From: Acanthamoeba sp. SK_2022b
Taxonomy: Eukaryota > Discosea > Longamoebia > Acanthamoebidae
NCBI GenBank assembly: GCA_027943245.1
Contig: JANDJZ010000514.1
Location: forward strand, 1-43,099
DNA length: 43,099 nt
Direction of reading: 5' to 3'
Below the pieces are notes generated by a model that saw only the letters and a program-made list of their open reading frames with translations, did not search any database and was not told the origin of the DNA. Shown one piece after another: positions 34,248 through 42,776 of this stretch. Position 1 is the first letter of the stretch. Every line of letters begins with the position of its first letter. The position numbers and the translations under genes were made by a program.

Positions 34248-34555
34248 GATCGACAATACTGACGAAAATGGATTAAATAGCACCATGCGCTATTACTCTC
34301 GGGTTACGTTAGGATATTAATCTATGGCATTTGAATTATTCAGTTTATGGGTAATTGGTAAAATGCGCGCTTCGAGCCTGGCTCTCACTTTAATGGATAA
34401 GCATCATCCCGACACGGACGTTTTCTGTTCAGCAGGAAATTGATTTTTGATAGATAAAACACGCCGCTGTGTTTCACAGCCCATGGAAAAATGTTGCTCC
34501 AACGCGGATCAAAGCGTAAAGATATTCCCAGATAATGGCTGCGAAATGAATATCG
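34248..34555. other. Intergenic region before the AraC regulator, with one weak small ORF
   Basis: AT-rich 308-bp gap. The only open frame of note is a 39-codon one at 34324-34443 on the plus strand (MAFELFSLWVIGKMRASSLA at the start) with TTAGGA nine bases upstream; I see no homologue and do not call it a gene. The regulator's promoter should also be here. Confidence 0.5.
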
Positions 34556-35416
34556 ATGGAACGTACAATTAATCTCTGTCCAGGAATTGGTGCCTCAGCG
34601 CACATCGTTCAGCATACTGAATTATTATTCCCTTCAGTCTATTTTGAGCAACCACATCTGTATCTGATACAACAAGGCCATAAGCGCGTACGCTGGCAAC
34701 AACACGAAGTGGTGGCTCATCCCGGTGAGCTGTTGATTATCGACGGGGGACAAACGGTGGATATTATTAACGGCCCCTCCGAAGAGGGCGTGTTCAGCTG
34801 TCAGTTGTTGACCTGCGACCCTCTGCTGCTCACTCTTCAGCCTCCGGCCGAGGAAACGCCGGCGCCGATGCCGTTCGATGCCGTCCTGGCGCTGCGCAAT
34901 CTGCCCTGCGCCCTGAAGCACAGCTTTGAGACCACCAGCCTGGCGCTGGCGCTCCGGCAGCGTTTTCCCACCATCATCGTGCGGCACAAAATGCTGGAAA
35001 TTCTGCTGTGGCTGGCCCAGTTCGGCATTCGCTTCATCCACAACGAAGCCAAAGACCTGACGCAGCGCGTGCGCCGCTGCCTGGCAACCGATCCGCACAG
35101 CATTTGGACCGCGGCCAAAGTCGCGGAGAGCCTGTCGATGAGTGAAGTGATGCTGCGCCGCAAACTGTCGATGGAAAATACCGCGTTGCGCAACCTGATG
35201 ATCGACGTGCGCATGAGCAGTGCGCTGGCCCTGCTGCAATCCACCGACTGGCCGATATCCGCCATCGCACAACATGTCGGCTATGAAAGCGCGTCGCGTT
35301 TCGCCGAACGTTTTCGCAAGCGCTTCGGCTTTGCGCCTACCGCCATTCGCGGCCACCAAAGGATTATGGAACCTGGCCCCCTGGGGGCCGAAGCGATAGC
35401 CGCTGGAGAAACATAA
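34556..35416 (+). CDS. AraC-family transcriptional regulator
   Basis: A 286-residue regulator. The N-terminal 150 residues form a small cupin-like sensing domain (HLYLIQQGHKRVRWQQHEVV, then HPGELLIIDGG). The C-terminal third holds two helix-turn-helix units: TAAKVAESLSMSEVMLRRKL and PISAIAQHVGYESASRFAER, followed by the family end FRKRFGFAPTAIR. I cannot name the orthologue. The ribosome binding site is weak. It lies after fliT but is not obviously part of the flagellar system, and its GC content is close to that of its neighbours. Confidence 0.9.
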   Translation: MERTINLCPGIGASAHIVQHTELLFPSVYFEQPHLYLIQQGHKRVRWQQHEVVAHPGELLIIDGGQTVDIINGPSEEGVFSCQLLTCDPLLLTLQPPAEETPAPMPFDAVLALRNLPCALKHSFETTSLALALRQRFPTIIVRHKMLEILLWLAQFGIRFIHNEAKDLTQRVRRCLATDPHSIWTAAKVAESLSMSEVMLRRKLSMENTALRNLMIDVRMSSALALLQSTDWPISAIAQHVGYESASRFAERFRKRFGFAPTAIRGHQRIMEPGPLGAEAIAAGET

Positions 35417-35520
35417 ATAGACGCGCAACAAAATGGCTTTATTTAGCACAGGTTCCTAACAGTTGTCACAACGATGAGATAGGCTACGCAACGTCGAACC
35501 GCCGAAGAGCAAATTAAACG

Positions 35521-35628
35521 ATGCGTAATGAAAAGCGATTATTTTCTCTGTCAATAATGTTGTTGGGGCTGTGGCTTTTAGCATTGCTGTATGAAGAAGA
35601 CATGATGCGCTTACTTGCCGCACAATAA
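35521..35628 (+). CDS. Possible 35-residue single-span membrane protein
   Basis: A small frame starting at ATG 35521. Its product has a basic start (MRNEKR), one hydrophobic helix (FSLSIMLLGLWLLALLY) and an acidic-then-amphipathic tail (EEDMMRLLAAQ). That is the usual layout of small inner-membrane proteins with the N-terminus inside. The ribosome binding site is poor (GAAGAG, 11 bases upstream), which lowers confidence. It is convergent with another tiny gene and shares a hairpin with it. Confidence 0.4.
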   Translation: MRNEKRLFSLSIMLLGLWLLALLYEEDMMRLLAAQ

Positions 35629-35633
35629 AATGG

Positions 35634-35652
35634 CCAGGCTTTTATCGCCTGG
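35634..35652. terminator. Hairpin between two small convergent ORFs
   Basis: Six-bp stem CCAGGC / GCCTGG with a seven-base loop. On the minus strand it is followed by CCATTTTATTG, suggesting weak termination of the 31-residue ORF; on the plus strand there is no T-run. Confidence 0.5.
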
Positions 35653-35659
35653 TCAGACT

Positions 35660-35755
35660 TCAGTCCAGTTTGACCAGAATGCCAATTAATACGGCGAGTA
35701 CCATCAGCATTAAAATACTGATCAGACGCCATCTGGATTCACTTTTCGTGCTCAT
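35660..35755 (-). CDS. Possible 31-residue single-span membrane protein
   Basis: A small leftward frame with a good ribosome binding site (GAGG, seven bases before the ATG). The product starts with a charged stretch (MSTKSESRWR), followed by a continuous hydrophobic helix (LISILMLMVLAVLIGILV) and ends KLD. Charge distribution predicts the N-terminus in the cytoplasm. I know no family name. The strong binding site and the hairpin downstream make it the better of the two tiny candidates here. Confidence 0.55.
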   Translation of the reverse strand: MSTKSESRWRLISILMLMVLAVLIGILVKLD

Positions 35756-35894
35756 TGACCTGCCTCGAATAATAACCCTACTAATCAGGCCATAATAAAC
35801 GGTCACCTGGGCATTCAATAAGCCTGACAGCGCCGTTTTCGTCCCTCTATTCGGTACATTAGCGTCCGTTTCCTGTCAGTTGTGGCTCCGGCCC

Positions 35895-36824
35895 TTAGCG
35901 TTGTGATACCGACGGCGCCACAAGCGCCAATTTCCCCGGCAGCTCCGCCACCAGTTTGTCCACCGCCAGCCGCACCTTGAGCGGCTGGTAAGGCATATAG
36001 GGCCATACCGCATTCACCGGAAAACTGAGGCTGGACTCACCGCGCATGATCTCCACCAACGTCCCCGCCGCCAGCCGATCGCGTACCAGCCACTCCGGCA
36101 GCCAGGCAATACCGGCACCGGCGGAAACGGCATCGACGATCCCCTGCATATCGTCCATCATCATCTTGGCCGGTGGCCTGAACGGCTGCAGCTCGCCGTT
36201 TTCGCCGCGAAGTTGCCAGGGCAACACCGCGCCCGCGTGCAGATACCCCACCGCCTGATGTCGGCTTAACGCGTCCACCGCGCTCGGCTCACCGCTGCGC
36301 CGCAGGTAGTCGGGCGAAGCGCACAGGAGCATGCCGTGTTCCCCCAGGCGCCGGGCAACCAGACTGCCGCTGTCCGCCAGCTCGCCGATGCGTACCGCCA
36401 GATCGAACCCCTCATCGACCAGATCGATCCTGCGGTCGCTGAACGAGATTTCCAGCGTCAACAACGGATGCTCATTCGCCAGCGCCGTCAGCAAGGGGGC
36501 GATGCACAGGTGGCCGAACAACACCGGCACCGAGACCCTAAGCCGGCCGCTGACCTGCATCTTGCCGCTGTCCAGCTGATTTTCCGCCGCCTGTATGTTC
36601 GCCAACGCCTGCCGGCAGTGCTCGTAGTAAAGCACCCCTTCATCCGTCAGGCTCAGGCTGCGCGTAGTGCGCATAAACAACATCACGCCGAGCCGCGCCT
36701 CCAGCCGCGACACGATTTTGCTGACCGCGGAGCGCGTCAGATGCAGTTTTTCTGCGGCGGCGGCAAAACTGCCGCCTTCCGCCACGGCGACAAAAGCCGG
36801 CAGCGCGCTGAGATCGCTTTTCAT
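35895..36824 (-). CDS. LysR-family transcriptional regulator of the adjacent azoreductase
   Basis: A 309-residue LysR regulator: N-terminal winged helix-turn-helix (LPAFVAVAEGGSFAAAAEKL, then TRSAVSKIVSRLEARLG) and a substrate-binding domain from about residue 90 (SGRLRVSVPVLFGHLCIAPL). It is divergent from the NAD(P)H-dependent reductase at 36954, an arrangement that in LysR systems usually means the regulator controls the divergent gene. Two symmetric T-N11-A sites lie between them. Its own ligand is unknown. Confidence 0.93.
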   Translation of the reverse strand: MKSDLSALPAFVAVAEGGSFAAAAEKLHLTRSAVSKIVSRLEARLGVMLFMRTTRSLSLTDEGVLYYEHCRQALANIQAAENQLDSGKMQVSGRLRVSVPVLFGHLCIAPLLTALANEHPLLTLEISFSDRRIDLVDEGFDLAVRIGELADSGSLVARRLGEHGMLLCASPDYLRRSGEPSAVDALSRHQAVGYLHAGAVLPWQLRGENGELQPFRPPAKMMMDDMQGIVDAVSAGAGIAWLPEWLVRDRLAAGTLVEIMRGESSLSFPVNAVWPYMPYQPLKVRLAVDKLVAELPGKLALVAPSVSQR

Positions 36825-36832
36825 TTTACCGT

Positions 36833-36877
36833 TTCCAAATTGGAATCAATTAAGTGAAAACCTATCACCACTGGTGA
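36833..36877. promoter_or_regulatory. Two symmetric T-N11-A palindromes, probable LysR binding sites
   Basis: TTCCAAATTGGAA (36833-36845) and TCACCACTGGTGA (36865-36877) are both perfect 13-base palindromes with a central base, and both have the T-N11-A form of LysR boxes. They are 32 bp apart, centre to centre (three helical turns). The first lies in the regulator's own leader, consistent with autoregulation. Confidence 0.65.
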
Positions 36878-36953
36878 ACATCAAGCAATGATAACCTGCA
36901 GTCATTCCGGAATTCCCGGTGAAAACCACAGATGATCGTCAGAGGACAACCAC

Positions 36954-37565
36954 ATGAAAAAAATACTGGTGCTCAAATCCAGCATTATGGGAAACGACTC
37001 GCAGACCAATAACCTGATTGACCGCTATCTGGCGGAACGTCGGGCCAAAGGGCACGAAGATAAGATCGTCGAGCACGATCTGACGGCGTTGGATCTGCCG
37101 GTATTGGACGGCGAGCTGTTCAGTGCGCTGCGCGGCGCGGAAAACACCAGTCCACGCGCGCAAGCGGCGGTGGCGCTGTCCGATCGGCTGATTGCCGAAC
37201 TGAAAGGGAGCGATCTGCTGCTGATCGGAGCGCCAATGTACAACCTCAACGTACCGACCCAGCTGAAAAACTGGTTCGATCTGGTGGCCCGCGCCCGGGT
37301 AACGTTCAACTATACCGCCACCTACCCGGTCGGGTTGGTCGAGGGCGTCAATGCGCTGGTATTCAGTTCACGCGGCGGCGTACACGCCGGCCAGCCGACC
37401 GACGCCGTGACGCCCTACCTGCGGTCGGTGCTGGGGCTGATGGGGATCGGCGACGTGCAATTTATCTATGCGGAAGGGCTGGATATGAAACCGCACGGCC
37501 TCGCTCAGGGGCTGGCGAACGCTCACGAACGGATTGCGGAATTGGTATACAGATTAATGAAGTGA
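36954..37565 (+). CDS. FMN-dependent NADH-azoreductase family protein
   Basis: A 203-residue flavodoxin-fold quinone/azo reductase of the AzoR type. The FMN phosphate loop lies at the N-terminus (LKSSIMGNDSQTNNL), and GAPMYNLNVPTQLKNWFDLV and SSRGGVHAG are AzoR signatures. Such enzymes reduce quinones and azo dyes with NAD(P)H, protecting against thiol or electrophile stress. It is a paralogue rather than AzoR itself: the sequence has diverged and the gene is paired with its own LysR regulator. Confidence 0.92.
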   Translation: MKKILVLKSSIMGNDSQTNNLIDRYLAERRAKGHEDKIVEHDLTALDLPVLDGELFSALRGAENTSPRAQAAVALSDRLIAELKGSDLLLIGAPMYNLNVPTQLKNWFDLVARARVTFNYTATYPVGLVEGVNALVFSSRGGVHAGQPTDAVTPYLRSVLGLMGIGDVQFIYAEGLDMKPHGLAQGLANAHERIAELVYRLMK

Positions 37566-37583
37566 GGAAAGTCTTGTTCCTCA

Positions 37584-37602
37584 GTCAGCTATCTGAGCTG
37601 AC
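37584..37602 (+). terminator. Weak terminator-like hairpin after the azoreductase gene
   Basis: Seven-bp stem GTCAGCT / AGCTGAC with a five-base loop, 18 bases after the stop, followed by ACTCACTTTTG. Confidence 0.5.
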
Positions 37603-37843
37603 ACTCACTTTTGCAAATTATTGCCGCTTTGGTTTAATGATTAATGATATGCCAGTAAGTGTGGTACTTTTAACTATACTGGCTAATAATTTAGCATAAT
37701 TATGATCGGTTTCACGGAGATCGCTGTCTCCACACTTCAGCTTACATACAGATAAGTTAATTTTAGACTAATATATTCATCATGTGGCAATGCATATTAA
37801 TTGACATTAACAACCACTACGCATTACGAGTCGACACGAACTA

Positions 37844-40003
37844 TTACTTTGTAACAAACCAAAGCTCAGAGCCTTTTTCTATACGAATGATTCTACCATC
37901 GTATTGCTCAGGTCCACCACGATAAGCGAAATCAGCTGTTAAACCCAGATTGTTTTTCCCATTCCCTGCTTTGATAATCAAACCTATAAATGTATCTTCT
38001 GCACTTTGAATCACAACATTAAAATATGTTCCTACCGGCATATTGGGCAACGCATGTATAACACATGTTCCGTCAGACGTAGAAACAGTGTAAGTCATTC
38101 CATGTTGGGGAATCCAGCCGGTACTCTTTGCGTTAATAGCATTCCCTCCTGCAGACGCAGATAAATGGACCCCATTATAAGACTTAACCTCGAGCATCTC
38201 GCAGCGGTACTTATTATCTAGAGCGTCATAAAAAAACTCAATAATTCGCTCATTTGAGATCCCCCAACCGAGGTCATACGATCCACCAACGATAGCACCG
38301 TTGAGGCTTAGCACCACAGAACGGTCCGAACTGCGCACACAAAAGTAAAAGCTACGTGGGCAATCACCACGATTTGGTGCAATCAACGTCACCTTGTATG
38401 ATGCATTAGCCCAGTAGACAGTATCTGACTGAGGGATAATAGAGCAGTTTTCTTTAATTCGAATGAAATTGTTCGGAATAACTTGGGAGCTTATTGCCGC
38501 TGAAGTTGCCGTTTTGCATCTATAAAGGTCCTGAACACCTTTCGCCGTCAAGCCTTCATACCTCCCTGACTTTATAGTGCCATGTCTAAATTTTGGCAAA
38601 CGCAATTTTTGTGGCTTACTGAAGGAAAAGAACCCATCCCGCGACGTTATATAAGTTATCCCATCGAAAGTATCATTCGGATCAAATATCATTGCCCACT
38701 CGCCCGTTTTTAGCTGAAACAAACAAGGAGCCTCTATGCCAGAGCGCATAAGATATTCGATTTCCGCACCACCGGCTGACATACTTACCGTGCTGACATA
38801 TTTATATGGCCCTAAAAATGATGTGCTGTGAAAAACATCAATCACACCATGGTTTTCTCTTTTTGCCGCAAGTAAATATTTTTTATTTTCAATATCTTTG
38901 ACAATATCGGCATCGATACGACTATATTTATTAATGCTTCCATCAGATTCGTGATAATCGATGCGTGACGGCTCAGAGAACCGCATCTCATTTATATCCG
39001 TGCATTTGGCAATATATGTACCAAAGTAATTCGATTTAGCCATTGGCGAAGACGATTGATCATAGCCTAAGTAAATACTAATAATCACATAAAGCTCATC
39101 ACTCTCAACAATGAGTTCTGGAGCCCATAATTTATCTGCGCCTCTTGTTCCTTTGTCCCAGGCTTTTTTCCGGCTACAAATAGCTTCATTTCCATTAAGT
39201 TTGACATTGACACGCTTCCAATTTATTAAGTCTTTACTGGTGTATACGAGCATGTCATAGTTTTCAACCGAATTTTCCGTTATAGCGACAAACCAATTAT
39301 TTTTGAAAAAACAAATCGATGGATCACGCCCTGCAATTGATTTTTTACCATCACTCAATTGAGTGGGGTCACTCCAGTTAAGACCATCGTGAGACGTAAC
39401 TAAATTAACCGCATTCGTGTTTGTCTCAAAAAATGTAGCATAGTAAATATCGGCAGTGCTTTTTATAAAGCCTAATGAGTCCAACTCTTCACCTACGGTG
39501 ACATTTTTATACCCAATAAAATCGGCCCCAGTAGAGGAAGATAGCTCTGACAACTTCCCGTCAATATATAAGTTAGCAATATAAGGCTCATATTGACGAA
39601 CATCGGGAATATAAAACTGCTGCCCCCCCTCACGATCATGCACAGCCAAGGCATAGCTTTCCAGCGTAACAAGCCTCCCCCCTTCATTGTTAATGCGAGG
39701 AGCACTACTTTCATCGAGCAATATAGGCTGTGAAACAAGCATACGGGAGCCATCTTCCCGTTCCAGATACACAGGAATCTGGTTTGCCGACACAAGAGGA
39801 TCGGTATCAGCTCTGCCTATATACATTTGGCCATTCGCACTGCCTTTGAATGAGCTTACGAGCGTGAGCAATCGAGGAGGGATCGCACTCAGTGAAGCTA
39901 TGTTAGGCAAGAGAGGCCCGTTGTCTTTTGCCCAAGCCGGCGAGGTGAGCGCGCCACCGAAAAAAAAGGACACCAGACCTTTGACTACGCTTCTGCGATC
40001 CAT
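37844..40003 (-). CDS. Tat-exported tailspike-like protein with P22-type head-binding domain and GH43-like propeller
   Basis: A 719-residue protein in an AT-rich gene, unlike its neighbours. Residues 1-26 form a twin-arginine signal (DRRSVVKG, hydrophobic stretch, AWA cleavage). Residues about 44-140 match the virion-attachment domain of P22-type tailspikes: NGQMYIGRADTDPL, ANQIPVYLEREDGSR and SQPILL in order. Residues about 185-480 look like a GH43-type five-bladed beta-propeller, with the acidic positions expected: Asp227 in GRDPSI, WAPE at 293-296, Asp364 or Asp366 in RIDADIV, and Glu424 in SGIEAPCLF. Residues 500-719 are beta-rich, like a tailspike end domain. GGAG precedes the ATG. Likely a periplasmic or surface polysaccharide hydrolase; the substrate is unknown. 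Confidence 0.82.
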   Translation of the reverse strand: MDRRSVVKGLVSFFFGGALTSPAWAKDNGPLLPNIASLSAIPPRLLTLVSSFKGSANGQMYIGRADTDPLVSANQIPVYLEREDGSRMLVSQPILLDESSAPRINNEGGRLVTLESYALAVHDREGGQQFYIPDVRQYEPYIANLYIDGKLSELSSSTGADFIGYKNVTVGEELDSLGFIKSTADIYYATFFETNTNAVNLVTSHDGLNWSDPTQLSDGKKSIAGRDPSICFFKNNWFVAITENSVENYDMLVYTSKDLINWKRVNVKLNGNEAICSRKKAWDKGTRGADKLWAPELIVESDELYVIISIYLGYDQSSSPMAKSNYFGTYIAKCTDINEMRFSEPSRIDYHESDGSINKYSRIDADIVKDIENKKYLLAAKRENHGVIDVFHSTSFLGPYKYVSTVSMSAGGAEIEYLMRSGIEAPCLFQLKTGEWAMIFDPNDTFDGITYITSRDGFFSFSKPQKLRLPKFRHGTIKSGRYEGLTAKGVQDLYRCKTATSAAISSQVIPNNFIRIKENCSIIPQSDTVYWANASYKVTLIAPNRGDCPRSFYFCVRSSDRSVVLSLNGAIVGGSYDLGWGISNERIIEFFYDALDNKYRCEMLEVKSYNGVHLSASAGGNAINAKSTGWIPQHGMTYTVSTSDGTCVIHALPNMPVGTYFNVVIQSAEDTFIGLIIKAGNGKNNLGLTADFAYRGGPEQYDGRIIRIEKGSELWFVTK

Positions 40004-40440
40004 GAGTTACTCCAAGTTAAACACGCTAAGATACAAAATAGCATATCTTCCTATTTAAAATAGAGTAAACGGGGCGAGTTTTTATCGAATTAATGCTAAA
40101 AATTGTGAGTAATATTGACTAAAATCCCTTACTCTTTATTCAGTTGATTACTGAGTGATTAAGTTTATTTTTCAATGCAGTTAGAAAAGAAAGAAAGCAA
40201 CAAATGCCTATGTTGGAAAAATAGCCTCTAATTAACAATACCCGTTACAATTATGCAAGCGCAGACCACATCAATCGTCAGAGTGCCATGTTTACCCCTC
40301 TCCCCATAAAACACGAAGAATTACACGCCAGCCATAGGGATTTCGTTCTAAAAACAAGTGAATAATAAATAAAACCAGCAAAGTGAAATATATGCATAGG
40401 ATATGCTGTCGAACACTTTATCTTATGCATAAAGTTTTCA
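40004..40440. other. AT-rich intergenic region between the tailspike-like gene and fliE
   Basis: 437 bp with no open frame of note, much lower in GC than the flagellar genes to its right, and similar in composition to the foreign gene to its left. The promoter of that gene should lie here, but no sigma-28 pattern was found. An AT-rich stem (ACTTTAT / ATAAAGT, about 40415-40435) follows the fliE stop on the minus strand. Confidence 0.55.
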
Positions 40441-40755
40441 TCACACCGGCATATTCATAATATCTTGGTAGGCCGCCACCAGCTTGTTGCGCACCTGCAC
40501 GCCCAGTTGCAAAGAGACCGACGATTTCTGCAGATCGACCATCACATCGTTCAGGCTGATGCCCGGCACGCCCAGTTCAAAATCCTGCGCCTGCTTGCGC
40601 GCCGTTTGCTGGGTCTCGCTGATCTTGCCGAGCGCCGCGGTCAGTTCGCTGGCGAAGCTGACGCCCTGTGGCACCGCATTCTGCCCCATTTTGCCGGCCT
40701 GAACCGCCATGGTCTGCATCTGCTGCAGTACCCCTTCAATGCCCTGAATCGCCAT
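40441..40755 (-). CDS. fliE: FliE, flagellar hook-basal body adapter
   Basis: A 104-residue protein that links the MS ring to the rod. I start at MAIQGIEGV (40753-40755), which has GAGG five bases upstream and the same length as E. coli FliE; an ATG five codons earlier lacks a good site. The C-terminus ([20 protein letters not shown], then [17 protein letters not shown]) is highly conserved. It is divergent from fliF, as in E. coli. Confidence 0.96.
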   Translation of the reverse strand: MAIQGIEGVLQQMQTMAVQAGKMGQNAVPQGVSFASELTAALGKISETQQTARKQAQDFELGVPGISLNDVMVDLQKSSVSLQLGVQVRNKLVAAYQDIMNMPV

Positions 40756-41069
40756 CTGGTCCTCAATCATATCGTCTCGCCGGGTGACGTTTCACCCTGC
40801 ACTTCTCCAATGATGCACACCCTAGCACAGCGTTTTCAGAGCTAAAGCGGCTAATTAACTGCAAAAAACCCGGCTTATCGGGCAATCAGAATCGTCTGAT
40901 AAGGCGAATAATGGCCTGCCCAGAAATGGGAGCGCCGCTATTTAGAAGATATGTGTATCAGGGAGTCTGTTTTGTCACACAACGCTAACCATACCGTTCA
41001 TCAGCCTGGCAGGGAGCTGCTCAGCGGCCCGTACGGGATCGTGAGCGCCATTGAAGGACGAGACCTAAA
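40756..41069. promoter_or_regulatory. Divergent fliE-fliF promoter region
   Basis: 314 bp without a gene. It contains a perfect six-bp hairpin (ATCAGA at 40885-40890, TCTGAT at 40895-40900) and two fragments resembling FlhDC half-sites (CAGAAATGGG at 40921-40930, CGCTATTT at 40936-40943). The spacing of the fragments is shorter than the usual 10-12 bases, so the assignment is tentative. Both fliE and fliF are class 2 genes under FlhDC in E. coli. Confidence 0.5.
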
Positions 41070-42776
41070 ATGAGTGCTTCGATAACCGCCGGCGAAAGCC
41101 GCGACAACGGCCTGCAGGCCATCTGGAATCGTCTGCGCGCCAACCCGAAAATTCCGTTGCTGGTCGCCGCTTCCGCCGCGATCGCGATCGTCGTCGCGCT
41201 GCTGTTGTGGGTGAAAAGTCCCGACTACCGCGTGCTGTACAGCAATCTGAACGACCGCGACGGTGGCGCCATCGTCACCCAACTGACGCAGATGAATATC
41301 CCTTACCGCTTTGCCGAGAATGGCGCAGCGCTGCTGATCCCGGCGGAAAAGGTGCATGAAACCCGCCTGCGCCTGGCGCAGCAAGGGCTGCCGAAAGGCG
41401 GCGCCGTCGGTTTCGAACTGCTGGATCAGGAAAAGTTCGGCATCAGCCAGTTCAGCGAGCAGATCAACTATCAGCGTGCCCTTGAGGGCGAGCTGTCGCG
41501 CACTATCGAATCGCTGGGGCCGGTACAAAACGCCCGCGTTCACCTGGCGCTGCCTAAACCTTCGCTGTTCGTGCGCGAACAAAAATCCCCTTCCGCGTCG
41601 GTAACGCTGACCCTGCAACCCGGACGTGCGCTGGACGATGGCCAGATCAACGCCATCGTTTATATGGTGTCGAGCAGCGTCGCCGGCCTGCCGCCGGGCA
41701 ATGTGACCGTGGTCGATCAGGCTGGCCGTCTGCTGACGCAGTCCGACGGCACCGGGCGCGATCTCAACGCCTCGCAGCTGAAATACGCCAACGAAGTGGA
41801 AAACGGCTTCCAGCGCCGCATCGAAGCGATCCTCGCCCCGGTGGTCGGCAGCGCCAACGTGCGCGCGCAGGTCACGGCGCAAATCGACTTCGCCACTCGC
41901 GAACAAACCGATGAACAGTACCAACCTAACCAACAGCCTGACAAAGCCGCTATCCGCTCTCAGCAAACCAGCCTGAGCGAGCAGATCGGCGGGCCACAGG
42001 TAGGCGGCGTGCCGGGCGCACTGTCCAATCAGCCAAGCGCGCCGGCCACGGCGCCGATTGAGACCGCCAAGCCGGCCAACGCCGCAGGCAACAATGCCAA
42101 CGCCAACGCCACCGCGCAAAACGCCGCGACCACCCGCAGCGCGGCGGCCAGCGGCGTACCGCAAAATACCCGTCGCGACGCGACCACCAACTACGAGCTC
42201 GACCGCACCATTCGCCATACCCAGCAAAAAGCCGGCACCGTGCAGCGTTTGTCGGTCGCCGTAGTGGTCAACTACCTCGGCGTAGATAAAGACGGCAAAC
42301 CGCAGCCGATGAGCAAAGAGCAGCTGGCGCAGATCGAAGCGCTGGTGCGTGAAGCGATGGGTTACTCCAGCAGCCGTGGCGATACCCTGAACGTGGTCAA
42401 CACGCCGTTTACCGACAGTCAGGTGACCGGTGGCGAACTGCCGTTCTGGCAAAGCCAGTCGTTTATCGATCGTCTGATAGACGCGGGCCGCTATCTGCTG
42501 GTGCTGCTGGTGGCCTGGCTGCTGTGGCGCAAACTGGTGCGGCCGCAGCTGCAACAGCGCCAGGCGGCGCAACAGGCCGCCGTCGCCGCCGCCAACGCCC
42601 CTGCCGCCAAACCGGTCGACAGCAGCAAACCGAGCAACGAGGAGCTGGCGCAGCGTCGTAAATCGCAGCAGCGCGTCAGCGCAGAAGTCCAGAGCCAGCG
42701 GATCCGCGATCTGGCTGACAAAGACCCACGCGTGGTCGCTCTGGTAATCCGCCAATGGATGAGTAACGAGATATGA
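41070..42776 (+). CDS. fliF: FliF, flagellar MS-ring protein
   Basis: A 568-residue inner-membrane protein that forms the MS ring and houses the export gate. Two membrane helices flank the periplasmic part: about residues 30-47 ([18 protein letters not shown]) and 468-486 ([12 protein letters not shown]). RBM-type ring-building domains follow the first helix ([20 protein letters not shown]). A low-complexity Ala/Asn/Pro/Thr-rich linker covers about 310-375, and the C-terminal tail ([19 protein letters not shown]) binds FliG. GAAGGACGAG precedes the ATG. Its end overlaps fliG as ATGA. Confidence 0.97.
   Translation: MSASITAGESRDNGLQAIWNRLRANPKIPLLVAASAAIAIVVALLLWVKSPDYRVLYSNLNDRDGGAIVTQLTQMNIPYRFAENGAALLIPAEKVHETRLRLAQQGLPKGGAVGFELLDQEKFGISQFSEQINYQRALEGELSRTIESLGPVQNARVHLALPKPSLFVREQKSPSASVTLTLQPGRALDDGQINAIVYMVSSSVAGLPPGNVTVVDQAGRLLTQSDGTGRDLNASQLKYANEVENGFQRRIEAILAPVVGSANVRAQVTAQIDFATREQTDEQYQPNQQPDKAAIRSQQTSLSEQIGGPQVGGVPGALSNQPSAPATAPIETAKPANAAGNNANANATAQNAATTRSAAASGVPQNTRRDATTNYELDRTIRHTQQKAGTVQRLSVAVVVNYLGVDKDGKPQPMSKEQLAQIEALVREAMGYSSSRGDTLNVVNTPFTDSQVTGGELPFWQSQSFIDRLIDAGRYLLVLLVAWLLWRKLVRPQLQQRQAAQQAAVAAANAPAAKPVDSSKPSNEELAQRRKSQQRVSAEVQSQRIRDLADKDPRVVALVIRQWMSNEI

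Noticed and set aside
35514..35732. 72-codon minus-strand frame over the tiny membrane-protein candidates
   Set aside because: Polar sequence without family features, poor start context; the shorter frames here have better signals.
40004..40140. Sigma-28 promoter for the tailspike-like gene
   Set aside because: A TTCGATAA element occurs on the minus strand near 40087, but no -35 with the required spacing; flagellar control of this gene is not supported by sequence.
41001..42755. 584-codon minus-strand open frame opposite fliF
   Set aside because: Mirror frame of a highly conserved gene, no family signature.
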